64,000 nt of DNA from Talinum fruticosum (Eukaryota > Streptophyta > Magnoliopsida > Caryophyllales > Talinaceae), in contig JAITYX010000021.1 of NCBI GenBank assembly GCA_021018815.1, positions 6,229,001 through 6,293,000 on the forward strand. Reading direction: 5' to 3'. A model generated the notes under the pieces. That model was not told the DNA's origin and made no database searches. It saw only the letters and a program-made list of their open reading frames with translations. The translations under genes were made by a program, and so were the position numbers. Positions 1 to 12,710 of this stretch are shown one piece after another. Within the stretch, counting starts at the first letter, position 1. The number at the start of each line of letters is the position of its first letter.

Positions 1-590
1 CAACTGACTAGATATAAACATGAAAATTAACACAGTGAACTAAAAGGATTAGGTCCTATAAAAATATAACAAAGAACAGCACACACAACTGGAAACATAG
101 ACCATGCACACTCCTTGCGGAGATTCTGCTCTCATGTTCCTCATTTCATGACTCTGAAATGTATTCTTCCCCAACTAATAATTCAGGAAAAACAAGCAAT
201 TATTTTTAATTACCAAGGATTAGGCATATCTTCTATACCAAAGGTGTGAAACTTGTACAGAGGAACAAGGCTGCAAGGTATCTTGCATCAACAAGGCACA
301 TCCCCACTGCAAAGATGCCTGTTGCACTAATATGTATTTCAGTGACTAACATATTCCTAAAGCATAAACTTTACAGATAGGGAATTATAAATTCACATTT
401 ACACATTCTCAATAAACATAGTTTACAACATATGATAAACATAGCTAAAAGCAATGCGGAAGTTTACAAACAGGAGAATAGTTAATTTCCACCTAGTCAG
501 ATGATTATCACTAGAAATATTGAAGCAATACAAAGGACACAGATAAGGAGACTCCCTCCGGTCTCCAGGCGTGATATTTCTCATCATTAC
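1..590 (-). other. Intron of the TMEM131-like gene
   Basis: This stretch follows the donor at 590-589 of the large TMEM131-like exon. No further exon with a recognisable protein match could be identified before the left edge. Confidence 0.55.
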
Positions 591-2428
591 CTTGATCAAA
601 ATTGAGGATCCTTCACTGCTTGTCAAATATCCTGTTCTTCTATTGTTAAAATCATCACTATTAGTCTGAGGTGTGGGCGATTCCTGCTGTTTTCTGGGAC
701 AAATACCAAAAATTTGCTCGCAAGAAACCTCAAGAGTAGGGCTTATAGTGTCATTTGTCAATATTTGTAGCATACAGCTCTTGCTCATATCAGCCATCCC
801 AAGGACTGAATCGCAGTTGAGATTAGAAGATTCATATGTCACTAGAGCCACCAGTGTGATAGTGCCAGGAAAGAGCAGGAGTTCTCCAGAAGATTTTATC
901 TTTAGGAGTTTTTACCATCAAAAACTTCACTAATCCTAACAATCTTCAACAAATGCAAAGCACTATTTCTTACAAAGACTGAAATAGTGGTTTCATTAGT
1001 ATCACAATGCCCAACAGCTTCCACAGATACTGAAAGCGGGCCAGCTGTTTCTTCCCAGGTTGTTGTCTTATTAAGTTCTGCTTCAAAAGGAACCACAATT
1101 GTATCCTTCTGACCATTCAGAGGTCTAAACATCTGAATACAAATTGCACCTAAGACTTGTCCTTCAGAATCAGGTGAAAAAGCCATTTCCAGAATGCTTT
1201 GAGCTCTGTGGGAATCAATTACCCAGTTGCTGAGAGGTCTAATTGCCATGAACACAGAATCAAATTCTCCATTCTCCACACTTGACATCTTATTATCAGT
1301 ATTGGATAACCTATGCTCATTCAGATCTAGAGGATTATGCTTGCTGCAGACTGCCTCTACCAGAAAAGAACTGCTGCTTTGAAATACTGAAACCCAAGTA
1401 GTTATTTCTTCTAAGTGAATGGCTTCATTGAAAGGATTCCACAAAGACAATTTCCTACTCAGCCATCCACCCACAGAAACATTTGAGCTGACAAAAGGCC
1501 TCAGCTTATGGGGAGATTCAACAGCAAAACCTTTAGCCTCCACTAAAAAACCACCAAAACTTGTTTGCACTACCAATTGAGCTGAAGACGAACCCAACCA
1601 CTTTGGCAAGAAAACAAATGATATTGAGGTAACTTCACCAGGTCCTAATACTACCTCACTAAAATTGAAGGGATAGAACTGTGTGTCAGTGCTAAATGGT
1701 ACATAGACTTTTAAAACAGTTTCATTGCAGGTATTCCTTAGCATTAAGGAGGCAACAGAAGGATGATATAAATAGTTCTGTCCCCAATTCAGTCTACTGG
1801 GGCTTATATTCACACGAGGAGAAGAGAAATCTAAAGACTGGTGCTTTTCTATCTCTATGTTCTTTGAGCTAAAACTTGACTGCTGATAAAGCAAATGACT
1901 TTTACAGGAAGACAGAACCATTTGATCAGCACTATTTACATCAGGAGCTGATATCTTGCGGCCAAGCTCACTGTAGTCCAAGGAACATGTAACAGCACCC
2001 CCATCGGGTAAATGATACCTAAGACGATCTGGTGACCAATTTCCACCATGCTGCCCGCTCGATTGTGCAGATGATGCAGCTCCTGACCCACTCCCATTTA
2101 TATCCAACTTCCCTGTCCATGAACACTGTGCTTCTGAATGAAAAGCATACAGTGCTGAAGGGAAGGGAACCAATTCAGTGCTAACACACTTGTCTTCAGA
2201 GTTCGTAATAGGAAGTGCGAGCTGATGCCCTGATCCAACATCCACACCAAAATAGCTAGCAAAAGTATTATGCAAACCATTATAATTACCCTTATGGGTA
2301 CTGCAAGCATCATGATCTACCAGTTTATGCACCTCATTGAGAGGACATTTTCCACATTCAGCAAAGGAAATGAAGGTCCAGAAGATAATCACACAAATGC
2401 AGAGTGTAGAGGTTGCTTGCGACATGCC
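591..2428 (-). CDS. TMEM131-like protein, N-terminal part (3' end outside window, one apparent frameshift)
   Basis: This is the large second exon of a gene that continues past the left edge. It begins at an acceptor (AG before 2428) and ends at a donor after the codons for ILIK (GT at 590-589). The first in-frame Met in the exon (2425) opens a signal-peptide-like stretch, MSQATSTLCICVIIFW, followed by a Cys-containing luminal region. Further on comes a beta-rich, PapD-like segment (around SPSRLNWGQNYLYHP and GPGEVTSISFVFLP) typical of the TMEM131 N-terminal domain. Animal TMEM131 is a single-pass secretory-pathway protein linked to collagen cargo; the plant role is not established. The frame breaks at 909-913 (T5 on plus, A5 on the coding strand): after EVFDGK the frame stops at 902, but the frame reading LLKIKSSGELLLFPG continues to the donor. 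One extra A would join them. The family call is from recognition of the protein, not a search. Confidence 0.8.
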
Positions 2429-3352
2429 CTGTATTGACACACAAGTAAGTGAGCTCACCTAGCTTAACTCCAATATCCTTTATGGCTTGGTGCAAGGCAA
2501 ATCAAAAGCCAATGCATCACAAGTGGAAAAATAACTACAATTTAAAACAAACCAAAAAGCAAATTCAAACAAAGAAAGAAGCAAGCTGATAACACCAATC
2601 CAACCTAGCCGCACTCACACAGCCGTATCCCCTCTCCACTCCACCCCACCACCACCTGAACCGGAACAAACCCCTCCCCCTTCCCTCCCAAAAAAAAAAA
2701 AAAAAAGGAAAGAAGGGGGGGCAAAGAATAAAGAGAAAGGGTAAAGGAAAATCTGGATATAGCAATAGTAACAAATGGTCTAATGACTCCATAACCCAGC
2801 AACAGTATCCCAAAGCAGATTGCATTATAAGAGAAAGTTATCCAAATAAAGCATAGATATAACATCATCCATATTAATGCAATGCCTTCGTAAAACGCAA
2901 TAAATTAGACTAGCAGAGCATCATTAATCTGGTTCCTCTAAACATGGAACTGTCATTTATCATTGCATTCAGTAGCTCTGAGTATTAATCACAGCCGACC
3001 CCTCCAACTGAATCCATCTCAGCAACAATTATGGAATTACTCAATCAAAATGGCATTTTTGAACTCCATATTTCACTAATCACAATAACCATATCATACA
3101 CCGTTCATCTCTTTCCATTTTGAGCCATTTACAGCTATTTACTTCCATTTTTCTAACTCAAGCGCAGAGTTGATGCTCAATAACCAATCAAAAGCTCAAA
3201 GATTCCCTAAGAGGAGACGATGAAACTTCCTAGGAAAAAGAGAAGAATCCATAGTTGACCATAAAATCAGCAGCAAGTAAAAGAGTAAAAGCTCAAGAAT
3301 CAGAGAAGAAAGAGAGACTTAAAAGAGATGAAAGCATAGGAGTTGGTGTTAC

Positions 3353-3423
3353 CGGATGAGCTTGAAGTTGAAGAGCAGCAAAAGCTGAGCTCTGATGGTG
3401 ATGATTAGGGTTGCAGACACCAT
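3353..3423 (-). other. Probable first exon (or uORF-bearing leader) of the TMEM131-like gene
   Basis: On the minus strand an ATG at 3423 opens MVSATLIITIRAQLLLLF, which ends at a good donor (CG|GTAACA, GT at 3352-3351). Spliced directly to the acceptor at 2428 it does not match the frame of the next exon. Either translation starts at Met 2425 and this is leader with a short upstream ORF, or a base is missing here as at other sites in the window. The leader sequence upstream is followed by GA-rich DNA at 3592-3645. The interval 2429-3352 is the intron and holds a C-rich/A-rich low-complexity patch near 2640-2705 but no other gene. Confidence 0.5.
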
Positions 3424-3430
3424 ATCAACA

Positions 3431-6119
3431 GAAGAAAACACACCATTTGACCTCGCCTCCACTTCCCCCTTTTGTACCAATCTCCTAATCTAGGGTTTCT
3501 CGTTGGTAATCTCGAATATGGGCCGAAAATGGCGTCCGCCACCTGATGATAGAAACGAGTGGCCTCGAACAACGAACAGGAGAGAAGAGGCAGGGAGAGA
3601 GAGAGAGAGGGGAGAGGGGGAAGAAAAGAAAGGAGAAGAGAGAGACTGGATTGACTATCTACTCCCTCACTACTGCCCTAATTTACGGAATTTACCTGCC
3701 GGCCTTAATCAAAGTGTGCAATTACTTAAGGGGCAAAGGGGTAAATAAGCAGGCGGAGAGGGTATCCACTTATCGACGGCACTGAAGCTTTTGTAATTTG
3801 AAAGTTTCGGGGGTGACGAAAGAGAAAGTGACAGCTGATATCAGTGAATTATGTTCCATTTATTTATTTGGCCGTCGAGTAATTTTCAAGTGAAATTTGA
3901 TGGTTTAGTCAATGTTGCTCATGAGCACCCAACTTTCACATGTAAAGGACATTTTTCATGCTCCAATTTTCTCCTGTGTATCCTTCATATGCAAAAGTTT
4001 GATTTGGACTCATGTCATGATATTATATGATAGGGTTTCGAGATTACCTTGTATAAATATTATATTGAATAATATAAATAGATTGAAATCCTTATTCATC
4101 TAATTATAAGCATAAACACACATGTTGAAATAGTAAAATCAAAGTCCCTAAAAAAATGAAACAAAACAAAACGGGCATATTTATGATTTGCAATTGAGTG
4201 AATCATAAAATGTATTAAACCTGTTTAAGTTCACATCTTCTTGTGACGTAAATTTGATAAACAACACTCGCAAAATCAACATTACTATAGATTGAAAAAC
4301 ATAGACAAATGGTATTTTACCTTGAATGAAGCTTGATGCACACAAGTTATTCACACCTTCAATGAAGATCCAAAGAAAAAAATTTGAATTGCATAGCGTT
4401 CTTTCAATTTAGCATAGATGATATATAGATTGTACACACTAATTAAAATAGACTTTTGTAAAAAATGGTGATCAATCGATCGATTACATATAAATATGTA
4501 AGACTTCTAACTCGATTATAAACAATAAAGTAATTGCCTCTTTTTGGCTCTACATTAAATAAAACAATTTCAAGGAAATCATTTACGGGTAGATAATAAA
4601 CTTTCCGTATCCAGGTTGTGATTAGAGAAATACGTGATACTCATGCATATTATTTTTAAAAAATTTACATTGATCAAAAAGTCGTGAAAGAAAACCTAAG
4701 CATATCTTTAATGTAATTTCAATTTAGGATTAGTCTTTCAAAGATAAAAACATTGTGAATACCATAGAATACCTAGTTGTGTTGAATAATACTTATAAAA
4801 ATATAATTCGAATCTAATCACGAAAATTAGCAAAATCGTTTTCTAATTATCAACCCACATCATGTTCAACAAAAGTCGATGCTTGACCTATATGATTCAT
4901 GCCACCTAACCTAATGTAGAAAATTCCATGATTAATGATTGAATGGGCTCAAATCACATGATAGAAACTCAGATATATACTTAATTAAGTAAAATAAATA
5001 AGGCTGGCAAAAAGTCCGATGATTCTAGTGGAGCTAAAATAGATCCTCAAACGTGATTGGTTGTTGGAAGATTCTAGGATCTCTTGAGTATTGGTCCATA
5101 GGTTGAGTGCACTGACCCCGGGAGAAAGAAGAGAGGAGAGAGAAAACGGAAGGAAGTAGGCCCGGCCCATCAACATCGGAAAATTTTAAAGAAAGGGAGA
5201 CGGGCCCAAAAGAGAATGTGTAGATGGGGTTCAATTTTTAATGATAGATGAGTCCAAATAAATCCCCATAGAACACAAAGATTGTGGGCCCATAGGTTGA
5301 TTAGTTACTAATTCAAAATTGTGGACCAATGGAGTCAAGCACTTGATGATTAGAGATCAAACTTTAAAATTAGGTAATTTTACATATGGTTTGTGTATTA
5401 AGCGGAGTCAAGTGATTATTAATTCATTTATTTTAAATTATTTTATTTTTTATTTTATTTTTAAAATAGTGTACAATTTTAATATTAAGGATCTTATATC
5501 TCTTTTTAAAAAACATTGCAATGTTTCTATACTATCTACGTAAGACCAAGTGTCATGAGATGGCGGGGAGTAGTTTGTGCAGTTGTTTTAAAGACATTAA
5601 AAAAAATAGAGACTAAATTCGTAATAACATAATGTAACATAATTAAATAAAAAAAAATATTATAAAAAAATCTTAATGATAAAAAATTGATCAAGTTCAT
5701 TAGTCTAAGTCAATGGGCCAAACTGGGAGTTAAGGGGTAAGCCAGTGGGCTGAACCTAATTAGATACTTGACCCCCACCATGTGAATCTTAGGTCTGCCC
5801 ACCAAAAACAAATTCTACATTGTATTATTGATTGTCCTCTCCATCAAAAAAAAAAAAAAAAAAAAGAGTTGTACGTGCCGTCTTCCCAGTTTGGTACAAG
5901 TTTGATTAAGTTTATGTTTTTGATCATTTAAGTATCTACTCATGATTAGTTAGCGTGTTCAATTAGGTTTCTATGAGTTGGGTTATGGTCAACTTGATCC
6001 ATTTTTTCGAATAAGGGTATTGGTTAAAGATGAATAAATATGAAACAAGTTGAACTTTTCATATAAATAAAATAAAATAAAGAAACAAGTTAAATTCTTT
6101 TTCTTTAAAGAAAAGCAGG
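3431..6119. other. Intergenic AT-rich DNA, no gene seen
   Basis: It contains a short GA microsatellite (3592-3645), a poly-A run near 5847-5867 and long AT-rich tracts. Open frames here are short, lack family features and look like chance ORFs. Confidence 0.6.
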
Positions 6120-6120
6120 A

Positions 6121-7110
6121 TTTAGTTTACAAATAGCGTATCCATAAATACACAAGTACAAATTGGTTTAAGATAAAACATCTGACTAAATCTGCTCTAA
6201 CCCGAAGGAATAACCCTAGTAAGATTATGAGTAGCTGAGTTTTCATCTCTCTTAATATGCATCCAACAACAAGACATAAAAAAGTGTTAGAAAATAAAAT
6301 CTCATCCAAGACTAAATCAAAATCTCTAATGAAGGAAGTTGGACTATTTAGTCTCTTTGCTGTGAGCGTAAGAAAGTTTGATTCAATCATGATCTTCTGA
6401 TAGATAAATCTCTTTACTAGCTGTAGACCATATCGTGTCGGGCTTCGACTGTGATGATTGGCCATGATGCTCGGACACGTTAGATAGATGCTACTAGCAC
6501 CTCTCCCACGTAGTTACGTCCCACCGCTCCCATGCCTATCTCCCCACTCTCATGCCTATCCACCCATCTCTCCCTGTTGAAGTATCCACATTAAACTTGC
6601 GATAATATTAGACAAAGGCACCTTCCATGCTGGTGTGAGAGGAAAGTCAATGACATTGGGTTTGGGTTGCTATATTCACGGATTCTGATTATATTATTAA
6701 CAATCCTCCTTGCTCGTGCAAGTACCAATATAGTTGGACTACTGACGTCATTAAAGACCTTGTCATTTCTGCTTCCCCAAGCATACAATCCTAGCGCGAG
6801 ACACAGCATGAAGGTGTCTGCATCCAAAGCCTTTTCCTATGTCTCAATCAGCTCTCAAGACGCAGCAACAACATTTTTTGAGCTGGAAAATACTAGCGTC
6901 CAAGTCTGACGAGAGTTCTTTAGACTCAGAACAGGCGAAAACCGCATGCCAAGGGGTATCTACGTCATTGTTGCAGTGACGGCAGATAGCATCTAGGGAA
7001 ATATGTCGATGGACGAGCAAGTCCTTGGTGGGTATATGTCAGTACACCATTTCCACCAAAATTGTTTTGCCTTAGGTATCACATTTGAACCCCAAAGTAT
7101 TGGCCAATGT
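6121..7110 (-). mobile_element. LINE (non-LTR retrotransposon) 3' relic: zf-RVT plus RNase H remnants
   Basis: Read on the minus strand, 7100-6910 encodes a reverse-transcriptase zinc-binding domain: IPKAKQFWWKW, then TKDLLVHRHI, then a CRHC ... HAVFAC zinc-knuckle pattern. A linker follows (about 6830-6590) with the family's WALW..RN..VF-like stretch, here LYAWGSRNDKVF. Next comes a broken RNase H segment (6465-6127) where a frame change is needed to read HIKRDENSATHNL, a decayed form of the usual ..KREAN..AH.LA motif. No reverse-transcriptase core was found. Frames change and stops intervene, so this is a dead 5'-truncated copy. It is not a host gene. Confidence 0.75.
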
Positions 7111-7971
7111 ATTTCAAAACCATCACAAGAAACATTATAGAGTCATATACCCTTTTTTTATTGTGAGTCAAAAATATAATGTAAATTGTCATTGTATGAC
7201 TAGCAGTCTATCAATTAACATGTACGGTAGATATTATCATATAATCGAATTACTCCATCCGTTATTAATTAATTTTGTAAATTACAGCGAATTGTCCACG
7301 TATATTATAATGCAAATAGCGGTCCAACAATATATAATATATAACACACGGGGAGATCTACCAGGGATCTTGATTAGTGATGTAATGCATGAAGAAAGAG
7401 GTCAGGCCAGGCCACCAACCTAGGCATTCAACTGACGGCTCATTCGCCTTCTCCAACTGTCCCAACTACTTCACTTTAGTCACCATGTTTTTTCTTTTTG
7501 ATAGAAAACTGTAGTCACGATTTGATTCTCTCTCATAGTATATAGCATATAGTATAGTACAGTATATATATCTTTACAAATAGAAACTAAGGTGCTAATT
7601 AACTACTCTTACACTAATATACCTTATAGCTAACTAGGTAGCCGTAGGCCAGAGCATGCATGCGTAAAAATAAAAATAAAAAGTAAAAAATAAAGAAAAG
7701 CATGCGTCAAGTTGCGCAATTTATAAATCTAATTAATTATCAATACATTTGATAACCCTAGTTAGGCTGGATTATTTATATAGATTAAGATTAAACTAAA
7801 CCATTAGGACAGAGGTTAGTGCTGGCTCTCGTCACCATGTGCATTAATGCTAAGCAATTAACCTTAATTTTAGGATTCGGGCTTAGTCTGGCTAAAAACC
7901 CCACATTCATTTTAATTTTTGCTTTGGTTAATTTGATGATATTTCAACTTTAATGTTGTCATTAATTAGTA
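7111..7971. other. Intergenic AT-rich DNA, no gene seen
   Basis: Short chance ORFs only. A string resembling a Stowaway end (CTCCATCCGTTATT near 7255) has no partner end that I could find. Confidence 0.5.
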
Positions 7972-8218
7972 ATCCATTTATTTCATAATATTTATCACTT
8001 TAATTAATATTTTTTATTTCATAATATTGGCGACTTTACAATCCCAATGATATATTAATGACCATTAATTTTGTCCTTATTAATTTTTTTTTCATTGACT
8101 TTCATCATTTTTAATGAAATCTTGAGACACTTTGGTCTTTTCATACAATTTGGTCATCGGTTTTGTATTTGATCGATATTACAACCCAAAAATGACAAAT
8201 GTTATGAAATAAAGGGAG
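7972..8218. mobile_element. Stowaway-like MITE, copy 1 of a local family
   Basis: It is flanked by TA on both sides (7970-7971 and 8219-8220). The left end ATCCATTTATTTCATAAT matches the inverted right end CTCCCTTTATTTCATAAC. An imperfect copy of the left terminus recurs inside (TTTATTTCATAATATTGG near 8015). Related copies occur at 13721-13971 and at 58356-58776. There is no coding capacity, and mobilisation would depend on a Tc1/mariner-type transposase elsewhere. Confidence 0.7.
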
Positions 8219-8304
8219 TATCGGACATAAACTTGATCCAAGCATAAGTTGTCGGTCTCTATCAAAGACTAAAAAGTTCAGTCTCAATTAGAGACATTTC
8301 TGTC

Positions 8305-8457
8305 TCACTCATAAAATATTTTTTAAAACAAAAAAGAGAAAAAATTATTTCAGTCAACTACCGTAACTAGTAAAGTATTTGGGAGTTGTATCAAAGTATT
8401 TCCTGTCTCACTCAAAATAATTTTTTTAAAAAAAAGAAAGAGAAAAAAATTATTTTA
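8305..8457. repeat. Imperfect direct repeat pair of about 50 bp
   Basis: TCTGTCTCACTCATAAAAT followed by an A/T-rich tail (8305-8360) recurs as CCTGTCTCACTCAAAATAA with a similar tail (8400-8457). The spacing of about 95 bp suggests a local duplication. No coding sequence is involved. Confidence 0.6.
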
Positions 8458-9988
8458 TTAGGCCCTTTGGTTGCATGGCTGGCCATGCAAGTGCAAGTGT
8501 AGGGGCTAGGGTTTTGGATTTTAACGAATCTTTATACGAATTGATGAGTTCTTAATGCCCGTTGAGGTTGGGGGTCATTATATTAGAAAAATGTCGTCAC
8601 TGCTAACCTTGACTCTCCATTATTTTTAGTTTAGATGTCGTCTTTTTGAACTCTCTTTCCACTGCCTTCCCACTTTCTCAGAAGTACTTGACCTTCCACT
8701 ATTTCAAGTTTTTAATCAAAGTTGTTTAGGAAACAAATCAATTAAAGATACAAAAAGAAAGTACGAAACCCACAAAAGTTAATTAGAAGCAGCCATAACT
8801 AGGTATTAAAGCTTCCAAGATTCTATCATTATATCTTTTAAATAATTTGCATGTTCTCTAATTAATTTTTCCATTTTTTCGGGTCTAGATGAGTCACAAA
8901 AAATAGCACAATATAATGAGGGAAAAAGAAAATCAAATATATGTACCCAAACTCTCAATCTTAACTATTAGGACAAGACTTTACTGATAATAATTTTTTG
9001 TTCCTGTATAAAAAAGAAGCACCACAATATAATGAGGGATTTATACGAATATAATGAGGGAAAAAGAAAGGTTGCTCTTCTAGTTGTTCATGATGGAGGA
9101 GTTGGGTGGTGAATCAGAACGCGGTGAGGTAGAGTTCGAGTCTTCCATTATGAGCACCCAATTGCGCTAAGCAAGGTGCCCACTTCGATGAAGAGCATCA
9201 ATTAAACCTCGATTGGGATTCGGGAGATAATGAGAGTGTATATGATAATGTTGTGAGGTTGATGTGAAGGTTTAAATGGTAATGACGAAGTGAGTATGTA
9301 TATATATGTACATATTTAGTATAATATTATTTTTGAAAAGAATCTTTTAAATAATTTATATAAAAACAAATGGGAATTTTTGCTAGAATAATAATACTCT
9401 TGAAAAAAAAAAACCGATGGCAAGTAAGTCTAAATTACGAGACCAAGTATATTTTAATTAGGGTGATGATATGTGTCTTGTATAAAGACATCATTAAAGT
9501 GTCTTGTGATCTATATTGATGTATTTTATGATTTGAAATCATTATTTTCTTAATAATTATGATTTTTATTTATTTTTATTTTTATTTATGAAGGTAATCA
9601 TGCTTTTTATGCAGGTAATCATGCTTTTACTTGGTTGACTAATTCTGTGAAACTTTTTACAACTCGTAACTTATTATAATTTTTTTAATTTTAATTTTTA
9701 AAAACATCTCATAATAGACCTGATAACGCAATTCTACATATTGCACTGTATCTGTATATAAAGCTTGCATGCACGTATATTAAGCATATATGATTCGCAA
9801 AACACAAGTTCATGGACAACATAATGAATCTTTTTCTTTTCTTTTTCCATTTCCACCAATAATAACTTATATACAAGTTAATGCATGCCGAATTCAAAAG
9901 AACGGGAAAGAAAAGAAAAGAAGAATACTTGGGAATTGAGCAAATCAATACTACTGAAGAGGACTAATTAGTAACACTTGTCAATTTA
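8458..9988. other. Intergenic DNA downstream of the first CEP gene
   Basis: No gene is recognised. A tRNA-promoter-like B-box string (GAGTTCGAGTC near 9131) lies in a slightly GC-richer patch (9070-9250) that could be an old SINE head, but neither a poly-A tail nor a second copy was found. The 15-base word GGTAATCATGCTTTT occurs twice (9593-9629). Confidence 0.4.
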
Positions 9989-10312
9989 TCAGTGGCCTGC
10001 ACCGGGGCTACGACCAGGGGCAGTTGGTCTAAAGTCATCTAAAGTTTCCTCCATCTCACTCGCGAGCTCTCGCTCCATCAATGGCGGATCACCATTATTT
10101 CTTGCCTTAGAAGAAATCTTCAAGTTATCGTTTCTTGATCTTGAAGTAATCAAGTTCCCTGTGCTAGTAGTACTGTCAGTATGGCTACCTCTACATTTTA
10201 GTTTCTTGCAACTCAAGTGCCTACCTTCACTCACTGAAACCTTATCACATAAAATTATCAACACAAGGAAGAGAGCTAGAATGCACACTCCTACCAGCTT
10301 ACAATTTGCCAT
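9989..10312 (-). CDS. CEP peptide hormone precursor, single domain
   Basis: A 107-residue intronless ORF with the full architecture of a C-TERMINALLY ENCODED PEPTIDE precursor. It starts with an N-terminal signal peptide (MANCKLVGVCILALFLVLII, residues 1 to about 28), then a variable charged spacer, and ends in the conserved 15-residue domain DFRPTAPGRSPGAGH (residues 93-107). Prolines 4, 7 and 11 of the domain, which family members hydroxylate, are present, as is the terminal His. Known CEPs are secreted, processed to this 15-mer and perceived by CEPR-type leucine-rich receptor kinases, acting in root growth and systemic nitrogen-demand signalling. The start is the only Met before the signal peptide. 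It is one of three CEP loci in the window, all on the minus strand. A TATA box lies upstream at 10426-10435 and a GA/TC microsatellite (10335-10381) falls in the 5' leader. Confidence 0.93.
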   Translation of the reverse strand: MANCKLVGVCILALFLVLIILCDKVSVSEGRHLSCKKLKCRGSHTDSTTSTGNLITSRSRNDNLKISSKARNNGDPPLMERELASEMEETLDDFRPTAPGRSPGAGH

Positions 10313-10332
10313 TCTTTATTTGTTATACAATC

Positions 10333-10334
<2 letters not shown>

Positions 10335-10381
<47 letters not shown>
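10335..10381. repeat. (GA)n microsatellite in the CEP gene leader
   Basis: About 23 GA units on plus, which is TC on the coding strand. It lies between the TATA box and the CEP start codon, where CT-rich leaders are common in plants. Confidence 0.9.
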
Positions 10382-10384
<3 letters not shown>

Positions 10385-10425
10385 GCGGGTTTGGGGATAT
10401 TGAGCAAGCTTCTTCGCGCGGAGGG

Positions 10426-10435
10426 TATTTATAAA
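10426..10435 (-). promoter_or_regulatory. TATA box of the 10-kb CEP gene
   Basis: On the minus strand the sequence reads TTTATAAATA, about 115 bp upstream of the start codon. The same context (GGGTATTTATAA on plus) lies upstream of the CEP gene at 24 kb, supporting a shared ancestral core promoter. Confidence 0.6.
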
Positions 10436-10650
10436 GCATCGGAAATTTGCGGTGAGCGTATCCGTGATAGTGATAGTGGCAGTGCTAGTTGTCCACTTTC
10501 TCCACTGGCACTGTACGTGCTTTAGCTTGGTCCACACTGCTCCCACTTGTATCATGCATTGTTCGTTTCTAATTATATGTTCTCTTAGCTTTATTATGGC
10601 CTAACCCTTTTCTTAATTTGTTCAATTTTCGGTTTCTTTATTACAGTGAA

Positions 10651-10825
10651 GTTTTACTCTCCTAATATTGACGTATGTGGTGTATTTTAAAGTGCAGGGT
10701 GTATTTATAGGCGCTAGTCACATCGCCTGTTTCTAGTTTTACTCTTTTAATTTAGACACAAAAGCTGATGTATATGGAGTGTTTTAAAGTGGAGCGTGTA
10801 CTGATATGCACTAGTCACATTGTTT
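10651..10825. repeat. Diverged tandem repeat upstream of the 10-kb CEP gene
   Basis: A unit starting GTTTTACTCTCCTAAT and ending CTAGTCACATCGCCTG (10651-10730) recurs as GTTTTACTCTTTTAAT through CTAGTCACATTGTTTG (10736-10825). It lies about 220-390 bp upstream of the proposed TATA box, so it falls within the probable promoter region. Confidence 0.6.
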
Positions 10826-11165
10826 GAATTTAGAAATTTTATCAATATTGAAAAAGTTGATGTATGGGTATGTGATTGAGATTCAAACTCGATTCTCTAA
10901 TAAAACTTCTCAAAAAGTTTGACAAATTCACTAACACGTATTGTGGTGAAGTTTATTTAGTCTATCTATAGATTGTGTTTGCAACCAATCATTCAAATAT
11001 TGTCAATTGCTAAAGATTGAAATAGTCTCCTTTTGTATGTTTTATATTATATTGAAAGATAGTGATAGCTATGTTATAGATAGTAATGAGAATCATAAGA
11101 CATGTCAAATTAGATTTGTACAAAAAGTGTTCACTACATTTTTCAACAAGAAAAATATGTCGCCC

Positions 11166-11171
<6 letters not shown>

Positions 11172-11238
<67 letters not shown>
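11172..11238. repeat. (TA)n microsatellite
   Basis: About 33 TA units in intergenic DNA. The interval 10830-12660 otherwise holds only AT-rich sequence and chance ORFs. Confidence 0.95.
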
Positions 11239-11242
<4 letters not shown>

Positions 11243-12660
11243 GATACGCAATGAAATCTCACTCAAGTTGATTGATATTTTCTCCCATATTTATCTGTTA
11301 CTTCTTAAATAGCTAGTCCCTGTAATAAAAATTCAGGGTTGGTCTTTATTTTGTACGAAAAATGCAATAAATGCCAATTTTTCTTTCAATTTTCAAACAT
11401 ACATAAAAAATAGTTCTCACATACTGTAGCGTACCTTTGTCTTTCAATAAACGAGAGATGTTATAATAATTTAATAATAAAGGGTATATTTTAATCAGTG
11501 TGTATTCTCAATATAATATTACAATATTAAAATTTATTAAGAGTACTATTATAATTAAATATAAAAAGTAGTCCTTAAGGTTAGATCGATAAAAGAAAGC
11601 TAATAACTTTACAATCGATTGAAGAAGTTCTTGACCCTTGGCGACCTCCAGTTTTGAAGGACTTGGAGCCCGGTCTGGTCAAGCAGATTTGACCACCGTG
11701 GACTCGTATATAAATTACACTAGATGTTTTTTTAACCGGTGACACAAAGGTCGATATATAAATGATATATTTGAATCCAAAGTATTAATAATAATTTATA
11801 ATAACTTTATCAGTTGAATTATTGACAGACATTTATATGCTAGTATTGAAAAAAATAATTTTAAATTAGATCGATTTCATTTTATTTCAACATATCTTAT
11901 TTGTATTTTTTTACCCTATATATAATAATAACTAATGTGAAAACATAATTAACAATTTATTTCATTTTAGTATTTATAATTAGCGGGAGTTACCGATATT
12001 AACAAAAGTTATATTACCGAGTAGTTATGATTAGCGTTGCCAACATTTATTAGTACTTAAGTTTGACTATTAGCAGTTATAAACGTTGAAATGAAGAGAC
12101 CCTCAAAATAAATATTACAATTAAATATCTATATGTTTAAATCTCTAGTATATATCGCGTCTATGTCTTTTTATATTGGAAAAAAATGAATGATAATATA
12201 TTTTAATTGTATTTTTGAAAAGAAAAAAGGTTACGGCTGAAGAATTTAAAAGTGCTAATTATAAGAACGGCAGGCTGTTTCACCAGCTAGCAATACTATA
12301 CAATGCACGGAGGAGATCCCAATTGTTGGGGTGCGCCATGCCCATGCATGTGAACCTATGTAAGTGCGAAAATATTGTCACGGCTCACGTGAACTAGACC
12401 ACTTTAAAGTAGTATAGCCATGTGCCAATAATACGAGGGGAAAAAAATACTAAGGGTGAAAATTGCAAATTAAAAAAATAATAATTAGAATGAATTAGTA
12501 GAGAATGAGAGATTGATTGATATCGATCAATACCTAAAAATGTGTACATGAACATATAATATAATGTTAATTAATTCAGCCAAAAAAAAAAACAAGTATA
12601 ATGTTAATTATGAGAATAACTAATTTTATTTATGTAACTAATAAATTAACAAAAGACTTA

Positions 12661-12663
<3 letters not shown>

Positions 12664-12708
<45 letters not shown>
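12664..12708. repeat. (TA)n microsatellite
   Basis: About 22 TA units. The surrounding 11240-13720 shows no gene. Confidence 0.95.

Positions 12709-12710
<2 letters not shown>

Noticed and set aside
9070..9250. Possible tRNA gene or SINE (B-box-like GAGTTCGAGTC)
   Set aside because: No cloverleaf could be folded around it, and no tail or second copy was found.
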